A program made the position numbers and the translations under genes. From NCBI RefSeq assembly GCF_051961875.1, contig NZ_JBQCCV010000134.1, positions 1 through 17,793 of the forward strand: a DNA stretch of 17,793 bases, in the 5' to 3' direction. Below, in pieces: positions 9,237 through 16,329 of this stretch. This DNA is from Intrasporangium_A sp051961875. Its GTDB lineage: Bacteria; Actinomycetota; Actinomycetes; Actinomycetales; Dermatophilaceae. The notes beneath the pieces were generated by a model. That model had not been told where the DNA came from and did not search any database. It worked only from the letters and a program-made list of their open reading frames with translations. Position 1 is the first letter of the stretch. The number at the start of each line of letters is the position of its first letter.

Positions 9237-11825
9237 GTGAAGGCCATTCGACGCTTCAGTGTTCGCACCGTTCTGCCCAACCGGATCGAGGGACTGGGCG
9301 TGCTGGCCAGCAACCTGCGCTGGTCCTGGCACCCCCCGACCCGGGACCTGTTCCAGAGCATCGACCCCGAGAAGTGGGCGGCCGCCAAGCAGGACCCGGT
9401 CAAGCTCCTCTCGCGGCTGTCCGCCGACGAGCTCACGACGCTGGCCGGTGACGACGAGTTCGTGAGCAGGGTCGTGGCCGCGAACGAGGACCTGCACCGC
9501 TACCTGACAGAGGAGCGCTGGTACCAGCGCTGGAGCCGGGAGCAGGAGGCCCGCGGCGCCGCCGCCCCGCAGGCCATCGCCTACTTCAGCCCGGAGTTCG
9601 GCATCACGGGCGTCCTGCCGCAGTACTCCGGCGGCCTCGGCATCCTGGCCGGCGACCACCTCAAGACCGCCTCCGACCTCGGCGCGCCGATCGTCGGCGT
9701 CGGCCTCTTCTACAAGACCGGCTACTTCAAGCAGAAGCTCTCGCGCGACGGCTGGCAGCTCGAGACCTACCCGGTCCTCGACCCCGACGGGCTGCCGCTG
9801 TCCCTCCTGCGCGAGGCGGACGACACCCCGGCGGTCGTGTCCATCGACCTCCCTGGTGGCCGGGTTCTCAACGCCCACATCTGGAAGGCCCAGGTCGGGC
9901 GCGTCCCGCTGCTCCTGCTCGACTCGGACGTCCCCGGCAACGACGAGGCGGCGCGGCGGGTGACGGAGACCCTCTATGGAGGCGGCGGTGACACCCGCCT
10001 CGAGCAGGAGCTGCTCCTCGGCATCGGTGGTGTCCGTGCCCTCCGCGTCTGGTCGCGGTTGACCCAGGCGCCGGCGCCGGAGGTCTACCACACCAACGAG
10101 GGGCACGCCGGCTTCCTCGGTGTCGAGCGCATCGCCGAGCTCGTCCGGGATGAGGGCCTCAGCTTCGACGAGGCGCTCGAGGCGGTCCGGGCGGCGACCG
10201 TCTTCACGACCCATACCCCCGTCCCGGCCGGCATCGACCGCTTCCCGGCCGACAAGATCAACCTCTACTTCGGCGGCCCGCTCGAGATCCCGGGCGTGCC
10301 CGTGAGCCGGCTGCTGGCCCTCGGCGCCGAGGACTACGAGGGCGGCACCCCCGGCATCTTCAACATGGCCGTCATGGGCCTGCGGCTCGCCCAGCGGGCC
10401 AACGGCGTCTCCCGGCTGCACGGCCTCGTGAGCCGCGAGATGTTCGACGGCCTGTGGCCGGGCTTCGACGACGTCGAGGTGCCGATCACGAGCATCACCA
10501 ACGGTGTTCACGCCCCCACCTGGGTCGACCGCAAGGTCTACGACGTCGCTCACACCCACCTCGGCACGGCGAACCTCGTCGATGACGACGCCTGGGACCG
10601 GATCGACGAGATCCCGGCCGGCGTGATCTGGCACGTGAAGGCCGAGATGCGCCGGCAGCTCATCGAGGATGCCCGGCGCCGGGTGCGCTCCTCGTGGCGC
10701 AAGCGCGGTGCGACGAAGGCCGAGCTCGGCTGGGTCGACGACGTCCTCGACCCCGACGTCCTCACGATCGGTTTCGCCCGCCGGGTGCCGACCTACAAGC
10801 GGCTCACCCTCATGCTGAGCGACCCGGAGCGGCTGAAGCGCCTCCTGCTGCACCCGACCCGACCGATCCAGCTCGTCATCGCCGGCAAGTCGCACCCCGC
10901 CGACGAGACCGGCAAGCGGCTCATCCAGCAGATGGTGCAGTTCGCCGACGACCCCGAGGTGCGCCACCGGATCGTGTTCCTGCCGAACTACGACATCACC
11001 ATGGCGCAGACGCTCTACCCGGGCTGCGACGTGTGGCTCAACAACCCGCTGCGGCCCTTCGAGGCGTGCGGCACGTCGGGCATGAAGGCGGCCCTCAACG
11101 GGGGCCTCAACCTCTCCATCCTCGACGGCTGGTGGGACGAGTGGTACGACGGCCGCAACGGCTGGGCGATCCCGACCGCCGACGGTGTCGAGGACCCCGA
11201 CCGTCGCGACGACATCGAGGCAGCCGCGCTCTACGACCTCATCGAGAACAACGTCACGGTCCCGTTCTACGACCGCGACGACGAGGGCCTGCCCCACACG
11301 TGGATCTCGATGATGACCCACACCCTCCAGACGCTCGGCCCCAAGGTGCTCGCCGGCCGGATGGTCAAGGAGTACACCGAGCGCCTCTATGCCCCGGCGG
11401 CCGCTGCCGGGCGGGCGATGAACGGTCCCGGCTGGAAGGGCGCCAAGGATCTCGCCGCGTACAAGACGAAGGTCCGCGGGGCGTGGCCGCAGGTCGAGGT
11501 CGAGCACGTCGAGTCGTGGGGCGTCTCCGACTCGCCCCAGATCGGCGACACCCTGCATGTCAAGGCGTTCGTCGACCTGGCGAGCCTCAGCCCCGACGAG
11601 GTCGAGGTCCAGCTCGTCCACGGGCGCGTCTTCGGTGACGACGAGCTCGGGGACATCGCTGTCGCGGGGCTCGGGTTCGAGCAGAATGACGAGCAGGGCC
11701 GCGCGGTCTACTCCGGCGAGATCTGCATGGACCGCACCGGCTCGTTCGGCTACAGCGTCCGCGTGGTGCCGAAGCACGGCGGCCTCGCGTCCTACGCCGA
11801 GATGGGACTGGCGCGCATCGCCTGA
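9237..11825 (+). CDS. glgP: Alpha-glucan (glycogen/maltodextrin) phosphorylase, GT35 with DUF3417 N-terminus
   Basis: Phosphorolytically removes glucose-1-phosphate from 1,4-glucan ends, using pyridoxal phosphate. The 862-residue product matches the actinobacterial short-type GlgP (the M. tuberculosis homologue is about 863). It begins with the DUF3417-type segment (KAIRRFSVRTVLPNRIEGL), then AYFSPEFGITGVLPQYSGGLGILAGDHLK, TNEGHAGF, TTHTPVPAGIDRFP, and the PLP site EACGTSGMKAALNGG with Lys617. The frame is open further upstream, but GTG 9237 gives the family N-terminus (MKAIRRF) and sits just after a -10 box. It diverges from glgE, as in mycobacteria and Streptomyces, so synthesis and breakdown genes share one control region. 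Glucose-1-P made here is the substrate of the nearby pgm. Very secure. Confidence 0.97.
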   Translation: MKAIRRFSVRTVLPNRIEGLGVLASNLRWSWHPPTRDLFQSIDPEKWAAAKQDPVKLLSRLSADELTTLAGDDEFVSRVVAANEDLHRYLTEERWYQRWSREQEARGAAAPQAIAYFSPEFGITGVLPQYSGGLGILAGDHLKTASDLGAPIVGVGLFYKTGYFKQKLSRDGWQLETYPVLDPDGLPLSLLREADDTPAVVSIDLPGGRVLNAHIWKAQVGRVPLLLLDSDVPGNDEAARRVTETLYGGGGDTRLEQELLLGIGGVRALRVWSRLTQAPAPEVYHTNEGHAGFLGVERIAELVRDEGLSFDEALEAVRAATVFTTHTPVPAGIDRFPADKINLYFGGPLEIPGVPVSRLLALGAEDYEGGTPGIFNMAVMGLRLAQRANGVSRLHGLVSREMFDGLWPGFDDVEVPITSITNGVHAPTWVDRKVYDVAHTHLGTANLVDDDAWDRIDEIPAGVIWHVKAEMRRQLIEDARRRVRSSWRKRGATKAELGWVDDVLDPDVLTIGFARRVPTYKRLTLMLSDPERLKRLLLHPTRPIQLVIAGKSHPADETGKRLIQQMVQFADDPEVRHRIVFLPNYDITMAQTLYPGCDVWLNNPLRPFEACGTSGMKAALNGGLNLSILDGWWDEWYDGRNGWAIPTADGVEDPDRRDDIEAAALYDLIENNVTVPFYDRDDEGLPHTWISMMTHTLQTLGPKVLAGRMVKEYTERLYAPAAAAGRAMNGPGWKGAKDLAAYKTKVRGAWPQVEVEHVESWGVSDSPQIGDTLHVKAFVDLASLSPDEVEVQLVHGRVFGDDELGDIAVAGLGFEQNDEQGRAVYSGEICMDRTGSFGYSVRVVPKHGGLASYAEMGLARIA

Positions 11826-11842
11826 GTCCCGGCCACACGCAG

Positions 11843-11883
11843 GAGGTATGCCGCCCAGCTCACGGAGCCGGGCGGCATACCTC
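11843..11883 (+). terminator. Strong hairpin terminator after glgP
   Basis: Eighteen bases after the glgP stop, GAGGTATGCCGCCC (11843-11856) pairs perfectly with GGGCGGCATACCTC (11870-11883). Inside, GCTC (11858-11861) pairs with GAGC (11864-11867, overlapping in reading only by the short loop), giving a nearly continuous stem with a tiny loop. There is no T-tract, as is common for actinobacterial terminators. The stem contains the overused 7-mer GTATGCC on both arms. It separates glgP from the exporter gene downstream. Confidence 0.75.
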
Positions 11884-11954
11884 TGCTCGGTGCGGGACTC
11901 CGCGATCCGGTCGCGTCGGCGAGCAGGGCGCGGCAGCGGCGATGATGGGGAGCT

Positions 11955-12686
11955 GTGGACCACCTCATCGCCATCGTGCTCGTCGGCCTCGTGGTGTTCG
12001 CGCTCGCCGCGGCGGCCCAGGCGGTCACCGGCTTCGGTTCGGCCCTCGTCGGGGTGCCGTTGCTCGCGCTTGTCGTTGACCCTGTCGCCGCGGTCGTCTC
12101 GGTCACGGCCGTGGCCTTCCTCATGACGACGGCCGCCGTGCGTCGCGAGCGGCTTCACGTCGAAAGGCGGGCCGTGAGACGGTTCGCGGTGTGGGGACTG
12201 GTCGGCCTGCCGATCGGCTTGGCGGCGCTGCGCCTGCTCCCGCCTGCTCGCCTGACCCTCGTCATGGCCGTCGTCCTGCTGGTGCTGGTCGGCCTGCTCG
12301 CCGCCGGGATCCGGTTGCCCGCCGGACCGGTCGCGCAGCGGGCAGCGGGGGTGACGAGTGGTGCGCTGCTCGCATCGACGGGCATGAACGGGCCCCCGCT
12401 CGTCGTCATGTTCCAGGCGATGGGGATGCCGCCCCGGCCGTTCCGGGCCACGCTCCAGGGCGTCTTCTGCATCCAGGACCTGCTGGCGGTCGTCGGGTTC
12501 GCCGTCGTCGGCAGCTTCAGTCGGACCGCCCTGCTGCTCATCCTCGGCGGGATCGCGGGCCTGCCGCTGGGCTGGCGCCTCGGCGACCGCGCCTTCCACG
12601 CCCTGTCGCCGGTGGTGTTCCGCCGGGTCGTGCTCGGCCTGCTCGTGGTGACCGCACTCGTCGCTGGGGCGAAGGCGCTGGCCTGA
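11955..12686 (+). CDS. TauE/SafE (sulfite exporter) family membrane protein
   Basis: A 243-residue, very hydrophobic protein with about seven to eight membrane-spanning segments (for example 4-24, 34-60, 72-92, 100-120, 190-212 and 221-241). Both family repeats are recognisable: AAAQAVTGFGSALVGVPLLAL near the N-terminus and TSGALLASTGMNGPPLVVMF in the second half. Members of this family (formerly DUF81) move sulfite, sulfonates or other organic anions out of or across the cell membrane; the substrate cannot be told from sequence. The start GTG 11955 has GGGGAG close upstream (tight spacing). It stands between the glgP terminator and the convergent glgX, so it is probably transcribed alone and is not obviously part of glycogen metabolism. 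Family call strong, function open. Confidence 0.88.
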   Translation: MDHLIAIVLVGLVVFALAAAAQAVTGFGSALVGVPLLALVVDPVAAVVSVTAVAFLMTTAAVRRERLHVERRAVRRFAVWGLVGLPIGLAALRLLPPARLTLVMAVVLLVLVGLLAAGIRLPAGPVAQRAAGVTSGALLASTGMNGPPLVVMFQAMGMPPRPFRATLQGVFCIQDLLAVVGFAVVGSFSRTALLLILGGIAGLPLGWRLGDRAFHALSPVVFRRVVLGLLVVTALVAGAKALA

Positions 12687-12693
12687 GCTCCGC

Positions 12694-12737
12694 GCCCGCG
12701 ACGGGGTGAGGGTGCCCCTGGCGGATGGGGCGCGGGC
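12694..12737. terminator. Candidate bidirectional terminator between the exporter gene and glgX
   Basis: GCCCGCG (12694-12700) is complementary to CGCGGGC (12731-12737), and GGGG (12703-12706) can pair with CCCC (12715-12718) within the loop. It fills the 57-bp gap between two convergent stop codons. The loop is large and there is no T-tract, so support is moderate. Confidence 0.4.
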
Positions 12738-12743
12738 CGTCGG

Positions 12744-14879
12744 TCAGCGCCGGCTCACGACGCGCCACACGCGCAGCGAGGCGCTCGTCATCGGTGCCTC
12801 GCCGCCGGCGGGCACGGTCAGCCCCGGGCCGCCGGGCCGTTCCCAGGCACTGTCCCAGAGCAGCTCGTATGCCGCGGAGCCGGGGGCGCGCGGCAGCGTG
12901 ACCTCCGCGGCCCATGCCGAGCCGTTCAGCGTCAGCAGCACCGAGTCCTGGCCGAGCTGGGTGCCGTCGAAGAGTGCCTGGAGGACGTCGACGCTCGGGC
13001 CGTCCCACCGGTGGCCCATCGGCTCGCCGTCGCCGGCATACCAGGCGAGGTCGGGCGAACCGCCGGCGCCGACCGGGCGGCCGGAGAAGAAGGAGCGCTG
13101 GCGCAGCACCGGGTGCTTGGCGCGCAGCTCGATGAGGTGCCGGGTCGTCGCGAGCAGGTCCTCCTGCCACGGCTCCAGGTCCCAGTCGAACCAGCTCGTC
13201 TCGTTGTCCTGGCTGTAGGGGTTGTTGTTGCCGCCCTGAGTGCGCCCGAACTCGTCCCCGCCGCCCACCATCGGCACGCCGGCCGACAGGAGCAGGGTGC
13301 CGAGCAGGTTGCGCATGGAGCGGCGTCGCTCGGCGGCGATCTCGGGGTCGTCGGTCCGGCCCTCGTGCCCGTGGTTCCACGACCGGTTGTCGTTGCTGCC
13401 GTCGGTGCCGTGGTGGCCGTTGGCCTCGTTGTGCTTCTGGTCGTAGCGGGTGAGGTCGGCGATGGTGAAGCCGTCGTGGGCGGTGACGAAGTTGGTCGAG
13501 GCGGTCGTGCCGCGACCTTGCCCACCGAAGAGGTCCTGCGACCCGGCGAGGCGGGTGGCGAGGTCACGCACCCCGTGCCCGACATGGCCGGCGGTCGACG
13601 CGGCGAGGTCGCGCAGCCAGTAGGTGCGGGCGGCGTCCCGGTAGCGGTCGTTCCACTCGGCGAACGGCGGAGGGAACTGGCCCGTGCGCCATCCGTGGAT
13701 CCCGACGTCCCACGGCTCGGCGATGAGCTTGACCTGCGAGAGGACCGGGTCGGTGCGCAGCGCGACGAGGAAGGGGTGGTCGGGGTCGTAGCCCTCGTCC
13801 TTGCCGCGAGCGAGCGCCACGGCGAGGTCGAAGCGGAAGCCGTCGACATGCATCTCGGTGACCCAGTAGCGCAGCGAGTCGAGGACCATCCGCGTGGTGG
13901 CGACGTGGTTGAGGTCGAGGGTGTTGCCGCAGCCGGTGACGTCGATGTCGCGGCCCTGTTCGTCGAGCCGGTAGTAGGCCCGCTGGTCGAGGCCGCGCCA
14001 GCTGAGGGTCATGCCGTCCTGGCCCTGCTCGGCCGTGTGGTTGTAGACCACGTCGAGGATGACCTCGATCCCGGCCGCGTGGAGGATCTTCACCATGCCC
14101 TTGAACTCGTCGATGACCCCTTGAGGGTCCTCGGTGGACGCGTAGGGGGCGTGCGGCGCGAAGAAGCCGAGCGTGTTGTAGCCCCAGTGGTTGGTGAGCC
14201 CGCGCAGGACGAGCTCCGGCTCGTGCGTGAAGGTGTGGACGGGCAGCAGCTCGACGGCCGTGATGCCCAGCGAGGTGAGGTGCTCGACGAACGCGGGGTG
14301 GGCCAGGCCGGCATACGTCCCGCGCAGGTGCTCCGGCACGCCGGGGTGCCGCATCGTCGCGTTCTTGACGTGCACCTCGTAGATGACCGAGTCGCAGAGC
14401 CGGTGGCGCGGAGGTGCGTCGCCGCCCCAGTCGAACGCGTCGTCCACGACCACGCAGCGAGGCATGTATGCCACTGAGTCGCGGTCGTCGCGCCGGGCGA
14501 GGTCGCCCTTGAGGTCGGCTCCCACGCGGTGCCCGTAGACCGGCGGTGCGACGGTGATGCCGCCCTCGATCGCGCGGGCGTAGGGGTCGACGAGCAGCTT
14601 CGCGGCGTTGTGGCGCAGGGCCCGCTCGGGAGCCCACGGACCGGACGCGCGCAGCCCGTAGCGCTGCCCGGGCCCGACGCCGTCCACGGTGTCGAACCAG
14701 GTCCCGTAGACCTGGTTGCGCAGCGGCACGCGCCGCTCGACCTCGGTCCCGTCCGGGCCACGGTCGAACAGGCAGACCTCGACGCCGTCGGCCCCCGAGG
14801 CGTGGACGCTGAAGACCGCCCCGCCCGAGGTCACGTGCACGCCAGGGGGTGGCGGCACGTCCGGGGGCGTCGTGGGCAT
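12744..14879 (-). CDS. glgX: Glycogen debranching enzyme GlgX / isoamylase-type (TreX-like, GH13_11)
   Basis: Hydrolyses 1,6 branch points of glycogen, especially limit dextrins left by GlgP. From ATG 14879 the product has 711 residues, normal for the family. It has an N-terminal CBM48 (about 10-100) followed by the barrel, with SVIYEVHVKNAT (165-175), DVVYNHTAEQ (276-285), the nucleophile Asp351 in VDGFRFDLAVAL, the acid Glu388 in LIAEPWD and Asp469 in FVTAHDGFT, plus GGDEFGRTQGGNNNPYSQDN, typical of GlgX. The frame continues upstream, but ATG 14879 begins the conserved region and lies seven bases after TATCCT, consistent with a leaderless mRNA. In many actinobacteria this gene neighbours treY and treZ; neither is visible here. 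It is convergent with the exporter gene and divergent from the ybjN operon. Confidence 0.95.
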   Translation of the reverse strand: MPTTPPDVPPPPGVHVTSGGAVFSVHASGADGVEVCLFDRGPDGTEVERRVPLRNQVYGTWFDTVDGVGPGQRYGLRASGPWAPERALRHNAAKLLVDPYARAIEGGITVAPPVYGHRVGADLKGDLARRDDRDSVAYMPRCVVVDDAFDWGGDAPPRHRLCDSVIYEVHVKNATMRHPGVPEHLRGTYAGLAHPAFVEHLTSLGITAVELLPVHTFTHEPELVLRGLTNHWGYNTLGFFAPHAPYASTEDPQGVIDEFKGMVKILHAAGIEVILDVVYNHTAEQGQDGMTLSWRGLDQRAYYRLDEQGRDIDVTGCGNTLDLNHVATTRMVLDSLRYWVTEMHVDGFRFDLAVALARGKDEGYDPDHPFLVALRTDPVLSQVKLIAEPWDVGIHGWRTGQFPPPFAEWNDRYRDAARTYWLRDLAASTAGHVGHGVRDLATRLAGSQDLFGGQGRGTTASTNFVTAHDGFTIADLTRYDQKHNEANGHHGTDGSNDNRSWNHGHEGRTDDPEIAAERRRSMRNLLGTLLLSAGVPMVGGGDEFGRTQGGNNNPYSQDNETSWFDWDLEPWQEDLLATTRHLIELRAKHPVLRQRSFFSGRPVGAGGSPDLAWYAGDGEPMGHRWDGPSVDVLQALFDGTQLGQDSVLLTLNGSAWAAEVTLPRAPGSAAYELLWDSAWERPGGPGLTVPAGGEAPMTSASLRVWRVVSRR

Positions 14880-14886
14880 GCCCGTC

Positions 14887-14892
14887 AGGATA
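14887..14892 (-). promoter_or_regulatory. Candidate -10 box of glgX (leaderless)
   Basis: On the minus strand TATCCT is followed by seven bases (GACGGGC) and then ATG 14879. TATCCT is close to TANNNT/TATAAT, and no Shine-Dalgarno sequence lies between box and start. Confidence 0.5.
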
Positions 14893-14930
14893 CGGCGGCG
14901 CCCGTGACAGGCGTGACCGCCGACTCTCGG

Positions 14931-14992
14931 GTCGAGTGAGCGCTCGGTCCCACCCGTCACACGTCGAGTGAGCGCTCCGTCACTCCCGTCAC
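14931..14992. repeat. Two 30-bp direct repeats with GAGCGCTC cores, candidate LacI-family operators
   Basis: Copies at 14931-14960 and 14963-14992 match at 27 of 30 bases and are separated by 2 bp, a period of 32 bp (about three helix turns). Each contains the palindrome GAGCGCTC (14938-14945 and 14970-14977) and ends in CCCGTCAC. The core is that of CebR/CelR-type LacI-family operators (TGGGAGCGCTCCCA), although the flanks here are not symmetric. The repeats lie between divergent glgX and ybjN starts, about 50-110 bp upstream of each, so they could control both. Confidence 0.6.
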
Positions 14993-15004
14993 AGCTGACC
15001 GAGG

Positions 15005-15034
15005 GTGACCCGTCCTGCCACGGGTCGTTAGGTT
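15005..15034 (+). promoter_or_regulatory. Candidate promoter of the ybjN-echA operon (leaderless)
   Basis: GTGACC (15005-15010) resembles a -35 box and is followed by 18 bp and TAGGTT (15029-15034), a TANNNT -10 box. Six bases later comes ATG 15041, with no Shine-Dalgarno sequence between. Confidence 0.55.
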
Positions 15035-15040
15035 GGACCC

Positions 15041-15556
15041 ATGACGGATCCGACTTCGCTGCCCAACTTCCAGCCGCCGACACCCTCGGAAGGACCCAAC
15101 GGCGCGCCCACTGGCACACCGGTGCGTGACCGCATCGCTGCTGAGCTCACCAAGCTCGGCATCCAGAGCACGGTCGACAACGACGGCGATCTCGAGTACG
15201 TCGTCAACGAGCAGACCCTCTTCGCCAGGGTCGCCGAGGGCGAGCTCCCGCTCGTCCGCTTCTTCGGCCAGTGGCAGCTGCAGGAGCCGGTGTCGCCGGA
15301 CCGCAACGAGCGGCTCGCGCGCTGCAACGACATGACCCTGCAGCTCAACCTCGTCAAGCTCTCGCTCGTGCAGGACAGCCTCGTCGTGTCCGCCGAGCAG
15401 GTCATCACCCCGCACGCCGACCTCGACATCCTCGTGCCGCTGTCGATCAACCACATCCTGCAGAGCGTCGGCTTCTTCTTCCAGACCTGGCAGCCGCCGG
15501 AGGACGTGACGGGCGGCCCGGGCGCCGGGAGCGGCGCCCCTCAGGGCGGTCAGTGA
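15041..15556 (+). CDS. YbjN domain-containing protein
   Basis: A 171-residue soluble protein. The first 28 residues (Pro/Thr/Gly-rich) and last 17 (Gly/Ala/Pro-rich) look disordered. The centre, about 29-150, has the YbjN pattern: a short helix (RIAAELTKLGI), strands around VDNDGDLEYVVNEQTLFARV, a hydrophobic FFGQWQLQEP strand, then a helix-rich half with NDMTLQLNLVKLSL and LSINHILQSVGFFFQTWQPP. This fold resembles type III secretion chaperones; its biochemical role in actinobacteria is unknown to me, and the E. coli namesake is linked to stress and motility effects. ATG 15041 follows a leaderless-type promoter. The stop overlaps the next start (TGATG), so it is probably the first gene of a three-gene operon. 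Confidence 0.82.
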   Translation: MTDPTSLPNFQPPTPSEGPNGAPTGTPVRDRIAAELTKLGIQSTVDNDGDLEYVVNEQTLFARVAEGELPLVRFFGQWQLQEPVSPDRNERLARCNDMTLQLNLVKLSLVQDSLVVSAEQVITPHADLDILVPLSINHILQSVGFFFQTWQPPEDVTGGPGAGSGAPQGGQ

Positions 15557-16329
15557 TGGGCGAGTTCGTCCGGCTCGAGGTCGAGGGCGGGATCGGCACG
15601 ATCCGCCTCGACCGGCCGAAGATGAACGCGCTCAACGCGCAGGTCCAGGAGGAGATCCGGGCCGCGGCACTCGAGGCGACCGGGCGCAGCGACGTCAAGG
15701 CCGTCATCGTCTACGGCGGCGAGAAGGTCTTCGCGGCAGGTGCCGACATCAAGGAGATGGCGACGATGTCGTACACCGACATGGTCGACCGGTCCGGTCC
15801 GCTCCAGTCGTCGATCACGGCGGTCGCGCGCATCCCCAAGCCGGTCATCGCCGCGATCACCGGGTATGCCCTGGGCGGCGGCTGCGAGCTCGCCCTCGCC
15901 TGTGACTTCCGGGTCGTCGCCGACGACGCGAAGCTCGGCCAGCCCGAGATCAACCTCGGTATCATCCCCGGCGCAGGCGGCACCCAGCGCCTGAGTCGGC
16001 TCGTCGGGCCGGCGAGGGCCAAGGAGATCATCTTCAGCGGGCGGCACCTCGACGCCAAGGAGGCGCTCGAGATCGGGCTCGCCGACAAGGTCGTCCCCGC
16101 CGCCGACGTCTACGAGGTGGCCAAGGAGTGGGCCCGGCAGTACGTCGATGGGCCGACCTACGCCATCCGCGCCGCCAAGGAGGCCATCGACCGCGGGCTC
16201 GAGGTCGACCTCGAGACCGGCCTCGAGATCGAGCGCATGGCGTTCGCCGCGCTCTTCGGGACCAAGGACCGCGAGATCGGCATGACGGCCTTCGTCGAGA
16301 GGACCAAGCCGCAGTTCGAGGGCAAGTGA
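15556..16329 (+). CDS. Enoyl-CoA hydratase/isomerase family protein (crotonase fold)
   Basis: Expected to add water to 2-enoyl-CoA in fatty acid or related acyl-CoA breakdown. The 257-residue product has the normal length and both oxyanion-hole loops: AAGADIKEM (60-68) and GYALGGGCEL (103-112). Both catalytic glutamates of true hydratases are present, Glu111 (GGGCEL) and Glu131 (GQPEINLGIIPGAGGTQRL), which favours hydratase over isomerase or other crotonase activities. ATG 15556 shares one base with the ybjN stop and the frame's upstream extension is only a shadow within ybjN. Its stop overlaps the GTG of the next gene (GTGA). It most resembles actinobacterial short-chain EchA proteins such as EchA8; the exact substrate is not readable. 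The nearby etfBA genes could supply the electron acceptor for the preceding dehydrogenase step. Confidence 0.93.
   Translation: MGEFVRLEVEGGIGTIRLDRPKMNALNAQVQEEIRAAALEATGRSDVKAVIVYGGEKVFAAGADIKEMATMSYTDMVDRSGPLQSSITAVARIPKPVIAAITGYALGGGCELALACDFRVVADDAKLGQPEINLGIIPGAGGTQRLSRLVGPARAKEIIFSGRHLDAKEALEIGLADKVVPAADVYEVAKEWARQYVDGPTYAIRAAKEAIDRGLEVDLETGLEIERMAFAALFGTKDREIGMTAFVERTKPQFEGK

Noticed and set aside
9222..12599. A 1125-codon open frame on the minus strand opposite glgP
   Set aside because: It is antisense to the well-conserved glgP and part of the exporter gene. Its Asp/Arg/Val/Gly-rich translation resembles no family and arises from G/C-rich third positions that lack stop codons.
14880..15000. 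CRISPR array suggested by direct repeats
   Set aside because: Only two copies separated by 2 bp, with no spacers of normal size and no cas genes; a tandem operator fits better.
14880..15119. A longer glgX starting upstream of ATG 14879
   Set aside because: The extension would overlap the divergent ybjN start and the repeats, and shows no similarity to GlgX; ATG 14879 gives the family length.
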